A stretch of DNA of 64,000 nt from Symsagittifera roscoffensis (GCF_963678635.1 NC_087067.1:42558696-42622695); one strand, 5' to 3'; shown: positions 12,531 to 25,580, numbered from the stretch's first letter. The notes: generated by a model not told the origin, from the sequence alone. Numbers and translations: made by a program.

Positions 12531-13135
12531 ACACAGAGGCGAAGCGGAACTTTTCCAAACTTTCTACATAAAAGTTATTGACATTAATCACAAAACGTTA
12601 ATGAAAACGAGTAAACTTTCGAAGAAACCACAACTAAAAAACTTCAAAATATGGTCTGAAGGTTGTTTTATTTGTAAAAAAAACATGCCCAGAAAGATAT
12701 TTGACGGCGTTTAAGGAAAATTCAAAAACAATTATCAAGCGAAAATGAAACTGTTGTTATGACAATTTTGAACTTATGCTGATATTTTTAACGTTTTGTG
12801 AAATCCGGAAAAAAGCATACAAATTATAGTTCCCTCGAAACAGTTTGGACGGCGTTTAGTGAAAATTCAAAAAAAAATCATCGAGCGAAAACAAATTTGC
12901 TGTCATGAAAAATTTTGAATTATAAATTGTTTTCTGAGTATTTGAAGTTTTGTGCAATCCAGAGGAAAGTATACAAAATATAGCTTCTACGAAACGACGC
13001 AAAATTAGGTTTTATAAACCGATAAAATGTAGGCCAAAATCGGCAACGCTTTTGATATGTTCTCGTAAAAGTCGAACCCAGGACCTATCCCAAGCAATTC
13101 GCTATCTCCAGACTAAGGGTGCCAAAGACGCTTAA
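12531..13135 (-). repeat. Candidate tRNA-derived SINE (or composite) with a 38-bp family motif at one end
   Basis: The right end, on the minus strand, has a Pol III B-box-like TGGGTTCGAC at 13071-13080 and a weak A-box region at about 13109-13130, as in a tRNA-like SINE head. The left end begins ACACAGAGGCGAAGC (12531), a motif repeated six more times between 47.7 and 56.3 kb. The body (attaches to phrases such as GGAAAGTATACAAA) recurs near 51.58 kb, so it is a dispersed family. The exact ends and the unity of the element are inferred. Confidence 0.4.
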
Positions 13136-13949
13136 AAATTTGAATTCATTATAAACCAAGAGACCAAGCGATTCAAGTGATTATGTTAAAAAAAAATTGT
13201 TAATTCTAGATCAGAGTTAAACTTCTAGCAGTCAAAACCGTTGAATAAAACAACAATGAACAACCGACGATGCAAAGTGTAAAGAACTTTAACGAGATTG
13301 AAAAAAAAATCAAAATTAAGAACACAACTAAACAGTTCAAAACTTTTGAAATAAGCAATTCATCAAAAAAAAGTTATTTCAAGGGAAAAATATATCTGAA
13401 AATTTCCGCAAACAAAGTTAAATTGAAATTTATCCACAAAATTCAAGTCAATGAAAAAGCTTTTATCATGTTTTAATTTTATTGAATACCTCATGGAACA
13501 ATCTAGATATCAAAACCAAAATTTTACCGCCAATAGAACACCAATCATCAATTATGATAAAAAGTAACACTTAGAAAGAAAATCTGTACAATAAAATTGA
13601 ACATTTTGAGTCGAAATTGAAAATGAACAAATTGTACTCTTGGGGGACTGAGAAAATGAACCGATTTCGACGGTCCAACTCAAAGTTATAAGCTTTTGAA
13701 ATCTCGGTGATGCCAAAAGTTAAGCCTAATCGAGCGTGCTGCAAAAAATGAAATAGTTTTTTTTTGTTTAAATTTCCCTTTTTTTTCAACTCGTTTCATA
13801 AATTTGAGCTCAGGACAATTCGAACGAGCCAAAAATGACGTTGTAGCTTAATGTACGTGGAGTAATCATCAGTTGAAATTTTGGGGGGACCCGAATTTTG
13901 GCCATTTTGGACGAAAATCGGCCTAAAAGCTAACTTTTAAATCAGTGCA
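13136..13949. other. AT-rich spacer
   Basis: Only low-complexity ORFs rich in Lys, Ile and Asn are present. No family was recognised and no structural RNA is evident. Confidence 0.45.
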
Positions 13950-16029
13950 ATTTTTTTTCTTGCAGTTTTCAAGAGAATTGGGCTGCCCTCCGCTGTCGCA
14001 GAGTGCATTCAATGAAAACTTATCAAATGTACCAGAAAAATTCAGTGACAGATGACAAATTTAAAAGTAATTAAATTGACATATTCAAAATGACAAGCTA
14101 AAATGATTTTCAAATCATTCCAAAAGTTTCGACATTATGAGTTTTTGTTTTCAACAAAACTTTGCTATGCTGATATTTACGTCACCACACAAGTACACGT
14201 ACTCTTAAAATGGAAACGAGAGGACATTTGTCGGAAACCAGCAAGCTGATGAGCTGTTTCATTTGAGCTGAACACATTTTTCAGAAAAAAAACAACACTG
14301 AATTTCCGGCAATTTGATATTCGAAAACAATAATTATTCAAAATTAAAAATTTTAACAAATATATGAAAACACAAACATTTTGGGAGAACTTACATGATT
14401 TTCAAGAGATTTTCTTTAATGAAGCTTGGCTTTGGTCCTTCTTAATCTGGTTCAGAAAAAAAGTGTTATACTTTTTTGATACAGAATAAATTGCAATTTT
14501 GAAAAGTTGCTTTCTTATTGAATGATCTTTATGTATCAAAATACTTTTTATTTTATAGTTTTTGAAAAATGGCTATTGCAGAAAACGTTGAAATCAAACT
14601 TGTTTGTTTTCTCTGGAGAATAGATTTGCGCTGTTGGTTAAACAAGTCCACGTTTGATAGACAGAAGCTCAGATTTTTGACCTCCAGAATACTGGTGAAA
14701 ATATTAATTGGTGATCAATCACAAAACGAATAGTTGCATTTTCAATCAAATTATAAGTTTGATCCAAGTTGCAATTTGGACACCTCGAAGTAAGCTATTA
14801 CGGCTCAGCTTAAAAAATTTTCTAGCGTTATGATAAGATAATCTCAATTTGTACAGAAAGTCATAGCCTGAAACTGTAAAAAGGCTAAAAACTGACAATT
14901 GAACAAAACTGGCCATAAATTGGATAGTAAAATTTGATGGAGCATGTAGATGATGCTGATAATCTGCGCCATTTTTTACAAAAAAAGGTTTCAAATTGAA
15001 TTTGTTATTTTAATTGGTTGCCATTAAAGACGCCTAACTTTTGAATTCATGTTTCTCGTTTATAACTTGATTACTGAATTGAATTGTTTCTTTTTTTGAT
15101 CTACTCCCAAAAACAGAAGTTGTGACTGATAAAAATTCGCTAATGCCCGTTTTTAAAAATTCTTTACACTGGCTAAGGTTTTTGCTGTTACTCAGCAGTA
15201 TGGTATCATTTTTATAATGCATGAATTCACAGTTGGCTGTTTTTTACATATCTTTGACAAACAAAAAGGTCCTCAGACTGTAATTTAAGAACGTGCGACT
15301 GCATGTAAATCTGACTCTGCTCCGCTTAAGACAAATTTGTGATGTATGTTTGTCAGATAAATTTCAATAAAACTTATGACACTTGAATCATTGCTCAGGG
15401 ATACCATTTTCTCTAAGATAAAACTTTAATCATTTGTCACGGAAGCCTTAGATAAACCAAGAAGAGCATCCGCGACCAGCGACTACTTATCCTTTTTTGT
15501 TCATACTCGTTTTACTTATAAAATTAAAGCATCCGTTTCAAAAAACTGCTTTCGAAATCCTAGTTGATGCTTATTCATCAAATTGATTTTTTGTAGATAC
15601 TCGATTGTTTTTTTTTTCTGAAGAATTTTCGTCAAAAACATTTTAAAGCAAAAATAAATGAAATTGGATGGAGTGGAGTATTTTGCATCTTCTTTATCCC
15701 CTTTTTTGAACAAAGATGTTATGTTAGCCAATTTAAGTCTATCAGGAAAAATATCGATAGCAATTTTTTCCTTTACTAATCATTTTATATGTCCTTTTTG
15801 TGGCCTAATCATGTTATGATCACCCCGGTGTGTTAGATGGACCCAAAATTTTAAGGTGAATGAAGGGTTTAGAAATCTAGATATAAATTTCGAGCCGATG
15901 AAAATAACCCTATCGGTTGAAAAAACAAACTGGAATTTATAAAAATAAAAGTTTTTATGTCAAAAAAAAAACATTCAGCTGGGTTTCAAGCCGCCGACCT
16001 ATTTCTAGCAGGCGTTTTATCAGTAGACT
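13950..16029. repeat. Tandem unit A (2.08 kb) of a three-copy array
   Basis: The unit starts at a T-tract followed by CTTGCAGTTTTCAAGAG and ends with TTTATCAGTAGACTAAA. It repeats directly at 16030 and 17495. It contains a minus-strand LINE RT fragment (about 15731-15400) and, at its right end on the minus strand, a tRNA-like B-box (GGCTTGAAACCC, about 15990). Identity to units B and C is very high by eye, so the duplication is young, or the array is an assembly artefact. Confidence 0.85.
15516..15731 (-). pseudogene. LINE reverse transcriptase fragment in unit A
   Basis: The 71-codon frame has ANITSLFKKGDKEDAKYS, then FCFKMFLTKIL and MNKHQLGFRK. This is the fingers region of CR1/Jockey-type LINE RT (usual form NITPLFKKGD...GFRKGRS). 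The expected palm motifs are not intact downstream. Identical translations occur at 16976-17191 and 19061-19276 in units B and C. Confidence 0.7.
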
Positions 16030-17494
16030 AAATTTTTTTTTCTTGCAGTTTTCAAGAGAATTGGGCTGCCCTCCGCTGTCGCAGAGTGCATTCAATGAAA
16101 ACTTATCAAATGTACAAGAAAAATTCAGTGACAGATGACAAATTTAAAAGTAATTAAATTGACATATTCAAAATGACAAGCTAAAATGATTTTCAAATCA
16201 TTCCAAAAGTTTCGACATTATGAGTTTTTGTTTTCAACAAAACTTTGCTATGCTGATATTTACGTCACCACACAAGTACACGTACTCTTAAAATGGAAAC
16301 GAGAGGACATTTGTCGGAAACCAGCAAGCTGATGAGCTGTTTCATTTGAGCTGAACACATTTTTCAGAAAAAAAACATTTCAGAAAAAAAAATTTGATGG
16401 AGCATGTAGATGATGCTGATAATCTGCGCCATTTTTTACAAAAAAAGGTTTCAAATTGAATTTGTTATTTTAATTGGTTGCCATTAAAGACGCCTAACTT
16501 TTGAATTCATGTTTCTCGTTTATAACTTGATTACTGAATTAAATTGTTTCTTTTTTTGATCTACTTCCAAAAACAGAAGTTGTGACTGATAAAAATTCGC
16601 TAATGCCCGTTTTTAAAAATTCTTTACACTGGCTAAGGTTTTTGCTGTTACTCAGCAGTATGGTATCATTTTTATAATGCATGAATTCACAGTTGGCTGT
16701 TTTTTACATATCTTTGACAAACAAAAAGGTCCTCAGACTGTAATTTAAGAACGTGCGACTGCATGTAAATCTGACTCTGCTCCGCTTAAGACAAATTTGT
16801 GATGTATGTTTGTCAGATAAATTTCAATAAAACTTATGACACTTGAATCATTGCTCAGGGATACCATTTTCTCTAAGATAAAACTTTAATCATTTGTCAC
16901 GGAAGCCTTAGATAAACCAAGAAGAGCATCCGCGACCAGCGACTACTTATCCTTTTTTGTTCATACTCGTTTTACTTATAAAATTAAAGCATCCGTTTCA
17001 AAAAACTGCTTTCGAAATCCTAGTTGATGCTTATTCATCAAATTGATTTTTTGTAGATACTCGATTGTTTTTTTTTTCTGAAGAATTTTCGTCAAAAACA
17101 TTTTAAAGCAAAAATAAATGAAATTGGATGGAGTGGAGTATTTTGCATCTTCTTTATCCCCTTTTTTGAACAAAGATGTTATGTTAGCCAATTTAAGTCT
17201 ATCAGGAAAAATATCGATAGCAATTTTTTCCTTTACTAATCATTTTATATGTCCTTTTTGTGGCCTAATCATGTTATGATCACCCCGGTGTGTTAGATGG
17301 ACCCAAAATTTTAAGGTGAATGAAGGGTTTAGAAATCTAGATATAATTTTCGAGCCGATGAAAATAACCCTATCGGTTGAAAAAACAAACTGGAATTTAT
17401 AAAAATAAAAGTTTTTATGTCAAAAAAAAAAAAACATTCAGCTGGGTTTCAAGCCGCCGACCTATTTCTAGCAGGCGTTTTATCAGTAGACTAA
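16030..17494. repeat. Tandem unit B (1.47 kb), internally deleted
   Basis: The unit matches A and C but lacks about 600 bp corresponding to about 14300-14930. The junction at about 16370-16395 contains a short repeated TTTCAGAAAAAAAA piece, as if the break was filled with a local copy. It retains the LINE RT fragment at 16976-17191 (minus). Confidence 0.85.
16976..17191 (-). pseudogene. LINE reverse transcriptase fragment in unit B
   Basis: The translation is identical to the fragment in unit A (15516-15731), with the LFKKGDKED and HQLGFRK motifs. It is a passenger of the tandem duplication. Confidence 0.7.
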
Positions 17495-19584
17495 ATTTTT
17501 TTTCTTGCAGTTTTCAAGAGAATTGGGCTGCCCTCCGCTGTCGCAGAGTGCATTCAATGAAAACTTATCAAATGTACAAGAAAAATTCAGTGACAGATGA
17601 CAAATTTAAAAGTAATTAAATTGACATATTCAAAATGACAAGCTAAAATGATTTTCAAATCATTCCAAAAGTTTCGACATTATGAGTTTTTGTTTTCAAC
17701 AAAATTTTGCTATGCTGATATTTACGTCACCACACAAGTACCCGTACTCTTAACATGGAAACGAGAGGACATTTGTCGGAAACCAGCAAGCTGATGAGCT
17801 GTTTCATTTGAGCTGAACACATTTTTCAGAAAAAAAACAACACTGAATTTCCGGCAATTTGATATTCGAAAACAATATTTATTCAAAATTAAAAATTTTA
17901 ACAAATATATGAAAACACAAACATTTTGGGAGAACTTACATGATTTTCAAGAGATTTTCTTTAATGAAGCTTGGCTTTGGTCCTTCTTAATCTGGTTCAG
18001 AAAAAAAGTGTTATACTTTTTTGATACAGAATAAATTGCAATTTTGAAAAGTAGCTTTCTTATTGAATGATCTTTATGTATCAAAATACTTTTTATTTTA
18101 TAGTTTTTGAAAAATGGCTATTGCAGAAAACGTTGAAATCAAACTTGTTTGTTTTCTCTGGAGAATAGATTTGCGCTGTTGGTTAAACAAGTCCACGTTT
18201 GATAGACAGAAGCTCAGATTTTTGACCTCCAGAATACTGGTGAAAATATTAATTGGTGATCAATCACAAAACGAATAGTTGCATTTTCAATCAAATTATA
18301 ACTTTGATCCAAGTTGCAATTTGGACACCTCGAAGTAAGCTATTACGGCTCAGCTGAAAAAATTTTCTAGCGTTATGATAAGATAATCTCAATTTGTACA
18401 GAAGTCATAGCCTGAAACTGTAAAAAGGCTAAAAACTGACAATTGAACAAAACTGGCCATAAATTGGATAGTAAAATTTGATGGAGCATGTAGATGATGC
18501 TGATAATCTGCGCCATTTTTTACAAAAAATGTTTCAAATTGAATTTGTTATTTTAATTGGTTGCCATTAAAGACGCCTAACTTTTGAATTCATGTTTCTC
18601 GTTTATAACTTGATTACTGAATTGAATTGTTTCTTTTTTTTTGATCTACTCCCAAAAACAGAAGTTGTGACTGATAAAAATTCGCTAATGCCCGTTTTTA
18701 AAAATTCTTTACACTGGCTAAGGTTTTTGCTGTTACTCAGCAGTATGGTATCATTTTTATAATGCATGAATTCACAGTTGGCTGTTTTTTACATATCTTT
18801 GACAAACAAAAAGGTCCTCAGACTGTAATTTAAGAACCTGCGACTGCATGTAAATCTGACTCTGCTCCGCTTAAGACAAATTTGTGATGTATGTTTGTCA
18901 GATAAATTTCAATAAAACTTATGACACTTGAATCATTGCTCAGGGATACCATTTTCTCTAAGATAAAACTTTAATCATTTGTCACGGAAGCCTTAGATAA
19001 ACCAAGAAGAGCATCCGCGACCAGCGACTACTTATCCTTTTTTGTTCATACTCGTTTTACTTATAAAATTAAAGCATCCGTTTCAAAAAACTGCTTTCGA
19101 AATCCTAGTTGATGCTTATTCATCAAATTGATTTTTTGTAGATACTCGATTGTTTTTTTTTTCTGAAGAATTTTCGTCAAAAACATTTTAAAGCAAAAAT
19201 AAATGAAATTGGATGGAGTGGAGTATTTTGCATCTTCTTTATCCCCTTTTTTGAACAAAGATGTTATGTTAGCCAATTTAAGTCTATCAGGAAAAATATC
19301 GATAGCAATTTTTTCCTTTACTAATCATTTTATATGTCCTTTTTGTGGCCTAATCATGTTATGATCACCCCAGTGTGTTAGATGGACCCAAAATTTTAAG
19401 GTGAATGAAGGGTTTAGAAATCTAGATATAATTTTGGAGCCGTAAAATTTATGAAAATAACCCTATCGGTTGAAAAAACAAACTGGAATTTATAAAAATA
19501 AAAGTTTTTAAGTAAAAAAAAAACATTCAGCTGGGTTTCAAACCGCCGACCTATTTCTAGCAGGCGTTTTATCAGTAGACTAAA
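17495..19584. repeat. Tandem unit C (2.09 kb)
   Basis: Full-length like unit A, with scattered single-base differences. It ends at TTTATCAGTAGACTAAAT, after which the sequence leaves the repeat. It includes the LINE RT fragment at 19061-19276 (minus) and the tRNA-like stretch at about 19525-19582. Confidence 0.85.
19061..19276 (-). pseudogene. LINE reverse transcriptase fragment in unit C
   Basis: Same 71-residue translation as in units A and B. Conservation of the frame reflects recent duplication rather than selection. Confidence 0.7.
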
Positions 19585-20059
19585 TGGGAAGATACCTGAA
19601 GGTAATGGCCTTTTCAAAATAAAGCCAGAGAGAAAAGCTGATTTATGGAAAAAGTCGAACTCTTGGTGACAAGAGACTTGCTCTCTTAAGTCTACACAGA
19701 TGCATACATGGCAAAAAAGCAAAATCTCAAATTTTGAGAAATTCTTGAGTGCTAAAGAAAACGCAGCAACAATCCTTCATTTAGATTTCTTATGTTAATA
19801 CTGCTCCATAGACCTTAAAAGGCAATCGGAACATTCAAAGCTTTGCAAAAAATTGGAATTAAAGCATTCTTAAAAAGTTGAATTAAAATCTATGTTATTT
19901 GCTTTTGAGGCAAAAATCTCACAAAAAATTGCAAAACCAAGTTGAAAATGAAAAAAAAACACTATCCAGATATTACAAAGAATACGAACATCAAGATGTT
20001 GAACCTGCTACAAAATTCTGCAAGTGTTACATTTTGCGAGAGGCAACGTAATAAGAGCA
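19585..20059. other. Spacer between the tandem array and the hAT remnant
   Basis: No recognised coding sequence. A plus-strand stretch has short open pieces without domain similarity. Confidence 0.4.
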
Positions 20060-21310
20060 AGTTGCGTGGTGCCTCAGGTCAATTTTGAAAGATTTATTTG
20101 GCCGCTTATGCCTCATTAGAACAATCTACATTGCGCGTTAAATATTGTTCCGACTTTCGTAACGAAAGGAACGGAATATTTGTGCTCGGGGTGGGTTTTT
20201 TTTCTTCAGACAATTTTCGACTCTTTCACTGGGAGGGTAGCACCAATCTGGAGCAAAGCAAAAATTACTGGCATAGTGGCTTTGTGACTTACTCTGCGTG
20301 CAGCTGTGAGAGTTTCTGGGTTATCGGTGTACAGGGGGAAGCGCCACATGTTTTCCAAACTTCGAACTCGCTGGAGAAGTCACCATCTGGAAGTACTCCG
20401 TCGTATAACTGGACCAGATCATCAAAATCTTTCTCACTTATATAATGGGGTGGCAGCTTGCACACTTGAGCACATGAAGAAGCTGCTCCAACGAGGCGTT
20501 CGTTGAGATCCATCAGGACAAAGTCAAGAAAGGGCAGGTAAACGGTCTGTCTGAAGTCATCATAAGCCGATGATGCTACAGGAGGTCTGCCTCTTTTGCC
20601 CTCTATTTGAATATTGCCAAGCTTTGCTGCGTCATAATGAGCTTTTTCGTTGCGGCCATTGCCTTCACAATCGCGCCATTGTTGAAAGAGGTTACGCAAG
20701 TTCCAAAGGTGATCCATCGACTGAGGCAACTCCAGCGAAGGTCCCTGAAGAGCAATGCTGGTAGCTTTAATCGCTCCCAGCAGGTGCTTCATCAGTAGAG
20801 TCCCTCTTGGATCTTGGAGTAGGTGAGGAACTGATATCTTTCCAGATGCTGGGATCCAAGAGTTCGCTTTTCTTGTTTTTCCTGTTTCGTCACAAAATCG
20901 TATAGCCAGACTTGCAGTGGGGGTTTGTAGGGGTTGTCCAACAGTGCAAACTGTCCAGTGAGCTGAAGTTGCCGACGTCAATGTAGGATGGAGAGTGTAG
21001 AGCTGGCTCAGAGGGCGGAGATATAGAACTAATTGATGAAAGATATTCATCTTTTATGGTGGCTAGAGGAGCCAATGGCTCTAAGAGCCACGAAGGTGCA
21101 GGTATGGGCGTCTCAGGAGTGGATGGCCCAGGGTTGTCAGGCTCAGGAGTGGTTGCAGTGGATGAAGGTGGTGACTTCTTGGGTCTACTGGTGAAGAAAG
21201 CCTTGAGCGTTTTGAAGCCAGAAGCCTTGGAGTCCTTGGGAGCAGTCCGCTTTCACATCTGGAAGGTTGAAGTTGAAGTCCAGGGTCCAGTCCAGAGCTC
21301 AGTGTGAAGT
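20060..21310 (-). mobile_element. hAT-superfamily transposase remnant
   Basis: The longest minus-strand frame (21050-20289, 253 codons) carries SMDHLWNLRNLFQQWRDCEG and then YLPFLDFVLMDLNERLVG. The second is the PFLDxxxxELxxRF block found before the C-terminal dimerisation domain of hAT/52-kDa-repressor-like transposases. Further on, at about 20280-20230 in another frame, comes TKATMPVIFALLQIGATLPV, equivalent to the YPNIxxLLxIxxTLPV block. So the coding region continues past a frame break and is inactive. The N-terminal BED finger and the ends were not located. Confidence 0.55.
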
Positions 21311-22033
21311 CCAGTGAAGAAGACTTTAGAATGGGCTAGGTAGTTTTGAACGGGGTATATATACTGCGAAGGAGGCAGGTTGACAGGTACCTGTTAGCAG
21401 GTACCTGGCTCGAGTAAAAAAAGGAGTCCAGTTAGAGGCCTCAAAAAAGACGCATTTTCACACCTTGATTTTTCACACTCATATTTTTCTTTGATGTAAA
21501 GGCCAAAAACACCGGCGCCCAAGGCGCCCTTTGCAAAAAATTAAGTAAATTGTCTATGTGACCCTTTGGTTTTTGCTAGGATCAAATTCCTGAGGAGGGG
21601 GGCGTCCGCCCTTCCCCCTCCCCTAAATCCGCCCTGATTTAAACTAATTTGTTCTCCACTTTTTGAGTAGTTTCTCCAGAGGTACTACTTGTGCTGCATA
21701 GCCCCTATAGCTAACCCTGATACAGAATTCTTTTCCTGATTGATATGTTATTATTTTGTAACGAATTCAATATTCAGAGAAGAGAATCATAAAGGTACGC
21801 AAATTTGAATAGATTTCATCAATTCATATACGCAAACAACAAACCATTCAAGTTACTTTGGATGCATACATTGCATATAAATAGTTGTAAGAATTAAAAT
21901 GCTAAACCAATAGATCTGGTCAAGTCAAACGAAAATTCAATTTAATTTGACAATTTTTACTCAAATTTTCTCTGCTTTAACTGTGAGCTTAGTAGAAAAC
22001 TAAGCAAACTTAAAAATACCCTGCTGTTTAAAA
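21311..22033. other. Spacer upstream of the sialate lyase gene
   Basis: It holds a duplicated CAGGTACCTG palindrome at about 21390-21415 and a GC-rich patch at 21500-21620. The lyase promoter must lie in the AT-rich right half. No TATA box was identified with confidence. Confidence 0.4.
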
Positions 22034-23320
22034 ATGAAACCCTTTATTCCAATGAAAGGAATTCAAGTCGCTGCCATTACCCCTTTCAAACGAAACCCTG
22101 AAAACAACCCTCATCAACCTTACACCATTGATACCTCCGTTATAGAGCACTACTCCTCTTACCTGTCCCAAAACGGTGCTAGCGGCGTTTTCGTGGGCGG
22201 AGTAACAGGCGATTTTACCATTCTTACAACTGAAGAACGTCTTGACCTACAAGCCGCTTGGCTGCAAACTTCAATACGATCAAAGCTCAATCACGTTATT
22301 ATTCATATTGGGGGTCCATTTTTTGAAGACGTGATCAAATTAGGTGTTCACGCTTCTGAAAACTCAGCTTCGGCCGTAGCCATAACTTTTCCCTCTTTTC
22401 CAGCCCACGCACCTCAAACCGAAACCCACTTAATCGAATACTTATCTCGTGTAAGCTTTGCTTTACCCGATATACCTTTACTTATTTACAATATATCAGG
22501 TACTACGCCGTCGCATTACGTTAATAATTTGTACCCCTTGCTGAAGAAAGCGATTGATGGAAATAAAGTTCCCACACTAGTTGGTTTGAAGTACTCTTCG
22601 ACTAATTTTATAGACGCCTTCGAATTGAAGACTTATCTCGGTTTAGATATTGCAATTGGATGTGATGAACAAATGTTAGCAGCTTGTGCCATGGGGTTCA
22701 CAGTTAGTGCCATTATTTGTCATCCTTTCAAGTGTTTTCATGGCGACTTCTAAAATTAGTCATCAGTTGCGGAATTTAAATGTTATCAAAATAGAAAAAG
22801 CGTTCTTAAAATCATTTGAAAAAAGTTTGACAGATTAAAACTTTTGAAAAATTACATGAAAATGGAAATGTAAAATTTTTAAATTACCAGTTTCATGTTT
22901 TTTTAAAATTCACATTTAAACTCTTTTTAAATGATTTCAGAAACGTCATTTTTTCTGCATTTGAAGAATAATTTTTGGAATATTATTTGAAAAAGTTGCA
23001 ATGATGTTTTTTAGAGCTTCATTGGATCAACGTACAACATTTTCAGCAAGAAATTCAACCATATTCTTTCGCTGATGGAGACCGGAAACACCAGAGAAGC
23101 ATCCGAACTCTCCCAGCGACTGTTCACAGCCATAAGAACCATTACTTCAGTTTGCTATAAACTCACACTTCGCAAAGTTGTCAATAAATCTCTTCAGGCT
23201 AAATTTGGAGTCAGTTTGGGAGATGAAACCAAGTATTCGTTTTTGACTGACGATGATGTTGCGTCTTCGGATAAACTTGTTGAGACATTTATGAAAGACT
23301 TTGGAGATTTGATTGATTAG
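22034..23320 (+). CDS. NPL: N-acetylneuraminate lyase (2 exons, 324 aa)
   Basis: Exon 1 (22034-22702) and exon 2 (23015-23320) join in phase 0 at donor ACA|GTTAGT and acceptor TTTTTTAG, giving 324 aa; the human enzyme is 320 aa. It is a (beta/alpha)8 class I aldolase that splits N-acetylneuraminate into N-acetylmannosamine and pyruvate in the cytosol. GGVTGD at 55-60 is the pyruvate-carboxylate loop, Tyr in LIYN (152) is the likely catalytic Tyr, and Lys186 in GLKYSS is the Schiff-base lysine. GCDEQML (209-215) and GSTYN at the start of exon 2 match the eukaryotic sialate lyase pattern rather than dihydrodipicolinate synthase. Reading through the intron would stop early at 22753, so the splice is needed. 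Partial copies follow in tandem. Confidence 0.9.
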
Positions 23321-23385
23321 TCCGATCATAGGAAACGATAGTTTTCATTGTAAACTTGAGCAGCCGAGATGTAAGTTTTCCGACC

Positions 23386-23391
23386 AATAAA
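23386..23391 (+). terminator. Polyadenylation signal of the sialate lyase gene
   Basis: AATAAA lies 65 nt after the stop codon. The same hexamer follows the duplicate exon 2 downstream (about 25050). Confidence 0.6.
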
Positions 23392-23916
23392 TTGTGGAAA
23401 CCAAATTTATGAAAATTTAATATATTTTTAGATTTGTTCATTTTTCACCCTTTTAGGGCCAAATAAATTCAGTTCATAATCAAATACTTCATTTTGGTGA
23501 GCTGCCACAAGTAACTAAACTGAGCTTATCTCAAAACATAGCCAACATAGTTTGAAAAATTTTCTTGAGCTCATCGCACCCGAAAAAAAATGTTTTCTCA
23601 ATTTCTTATTTTTGAGTTTGATGAAACAAGACACATCAATTGAAGTAACACTTGGCCGAATAAGTGAAAATTTATTGGCACTTATAAACCTCAAAATTTG
23701 AGAATTTGCAAATGTTTTTGGCAATTTTGTGAGAAGGAATCGACTATTAACAAAAACTAGCCTTAAAAATATAATCCACAAAATTTTTCAATCCGGCTAC
23801 ATACTTTCCAATACTATGTCATCTTAAGTAGAAAAACAGTCTAGTCAGATAGAATGACAAACGGCTTACCGCGACCAATCCAGACCATGTTTTGAAACTT
23901 GATGGAAGTTTTGAAT

Positions 23917-24983
23917 CCAATTTTTGAAGACGTGATCAAATTAGGTAATCACGCTTCTGAAAACTCAGCTTCGGCCGTAGCCATAACTTTTCCCTCTTTT
24001 CCAGCTCAAGCACTTCAAACCGAAACCCACTTAAGCACCGCAAACCGAATACTCAACCAAATACCTCAAACCGAATAGCTCAAGCACCTCAAAACGAATA
24101 CTTAATTCGTGTAAGCTTTGCTTTACCTGATATACCTATACTTATTTACAATATATCAAGTGCTACACCATTACATTACGTAAAAAAATTTGTACACCTT
24201 ACTGAAGCAAGCCATTGACGGAAATAAAGTTCCAACACCTGTCGGTTTGAAGTACTCTTCGACTAAATTTATAGACGCCTTCGAATTGAAGACTAATCTT
24301 GGGTTAGATATTGCAATTGGATGTGATGAACAAATGTTAGCAGCTTGTGCCATGGGGTTCACAGTTAGTGCAATTATTTGTCATCCTTTCAACTATTTTC
24401 ATGGAGACTTCTAAAATTAGTCATCAGTTGCGGAATTGAGATGTTATTAAAATAGAAAAAGCGTTCTTAAATTCTTTTGAAAAGAGTTTGACAGAGATTA
24501 AAACTTTTAAAAAATAACATGAAAATGGAAATGTAAAAATTTTAAATTACCAGTTTCATGTTTTTTTAAAATTCACATTTAAACTCTTTTTAAATGATTT
24601 CAGAAACGTCATTTTTTCTGCATTTGAAGAATAATTTTCGGAATATTATTTGAAAAAGTTGCAATGATGTTTTTTAGAGCTTCATTGGATCAACGTACAA
24701 CATTTTCAGCAAAAAATTCAACCATATTCTTTCGCTGATGGAGACCGGAAACACCAGAGAAGCATCCGAACTCTCCCAGCGACTGTTCACAGCCATAAGA
24801 ACCATTACTTCAGTTTGCTATAAACTCACACTTCGCAAAGTTGTCAATAAATCTCTTCAGGCTAAATTTGGAGTCAGTTTGGGAGATGAAACCAAGTATT
24901 CGTTTTTGACTGACGATGATGTTGCGTCTTCGGATAAACTTGTTGAGACATTTATGAAAGACTTTGGAGATTTGATTGATTAG
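23917..24983 (+). pseudogene. Sialate lyase partial copy 2 (broken exon 1 plus intact exon 2)
   Basis: The copy begins within exon 1 (codon 95 of the parent), then gains a short imperfect repeat of CACCTCAAACCGAA that introduces stops and disrupts the frame. It resumes as GLKYSSTKFIDAFELKT. The donor equivalent is at 24363/24364. Its exon 2 (24678-24983) gives the same protein sequence as the parent from the ETGNTREASE block to the stop, with the acceptor retained. No start codon region exists, so it cannot make a lyase by itself. The duplicate last exon could in principle be spliced to exon 1 of the real gene. Confidence 0.85.
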
Positions 24984-25580
24984 TCCGATCATGGGAAACG
25001 ATAGTTTTCATTGTAAACTTGAGCGGCCGAGATGTAAGTTTTCCGACCAATAAATTGTGGAAACCAAATTTATGAAAATTTAATATATTTTTAGATTTGT
25101 TCATTTTTCACCCTTTTAGGGCCAAATAAATTCAGTTTATAATCAAATACTTCATTTTGGTGAGCTGCCACAAGTAACTAAACTGAGCTTATCTCAAAAC
25201 ATAGCCAACATAGTTTGAAAATTTTTCTTGAGCTCATCGCACCCGAAAAAAAATGTTTTCTCAATTTCTTATTTTTTAGTTTGATGAAACAAGACACATC
25301 AATTGAAGTAACACTTGGCCGAATAAGTGAAAATTTATTGGCACTTATAAAACTCAAAATTTGAAAATTTGCAAATATTTTTGGCAATTTTGTGAGAAGG
25401 AATCGACTATTAACAAAAACTAGCCTTAAAAAATATAATCAACAAAATTTTTCAATCCGGCTACATATTTTCCAATACTATGTCATCTTAAGTAGAAAAA
25501 CAGTCTAGTCAGATAGAATGACAAACGGCTTACCGCGACCAATCCAGACCATGTTTTGAAACTTGATGGAAGTTTTGAAT

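Noticed and set aside
15917-17619. Lys-rich plus-strand ORFs at 15917-16138 and 17377-17619
   Set aside because: They straddle unit junctions of the tandem array and differ between copies only by A-run length, so they are not coding.
20098-20445. 115-codon plus-strand ORF
   Set aside because: It is antisense to the hAT transposase remnant, which has clear family motifs.
22703-22753. Sialate lyase reading through past the donor to a stop at 22753
   Set aside because: It would lose the last 100 residues. Splicing at ACA|GTTAGT restores the GSTYN block and a normal length.
22034-23320. Bacterial origin of the sialate lyase by horizontal transfer
   Set aside because: It has an intron, a poly(A) signal and the animal-type GCDEQML and GSTYN blocks. 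Nothing in composition demands transfer.
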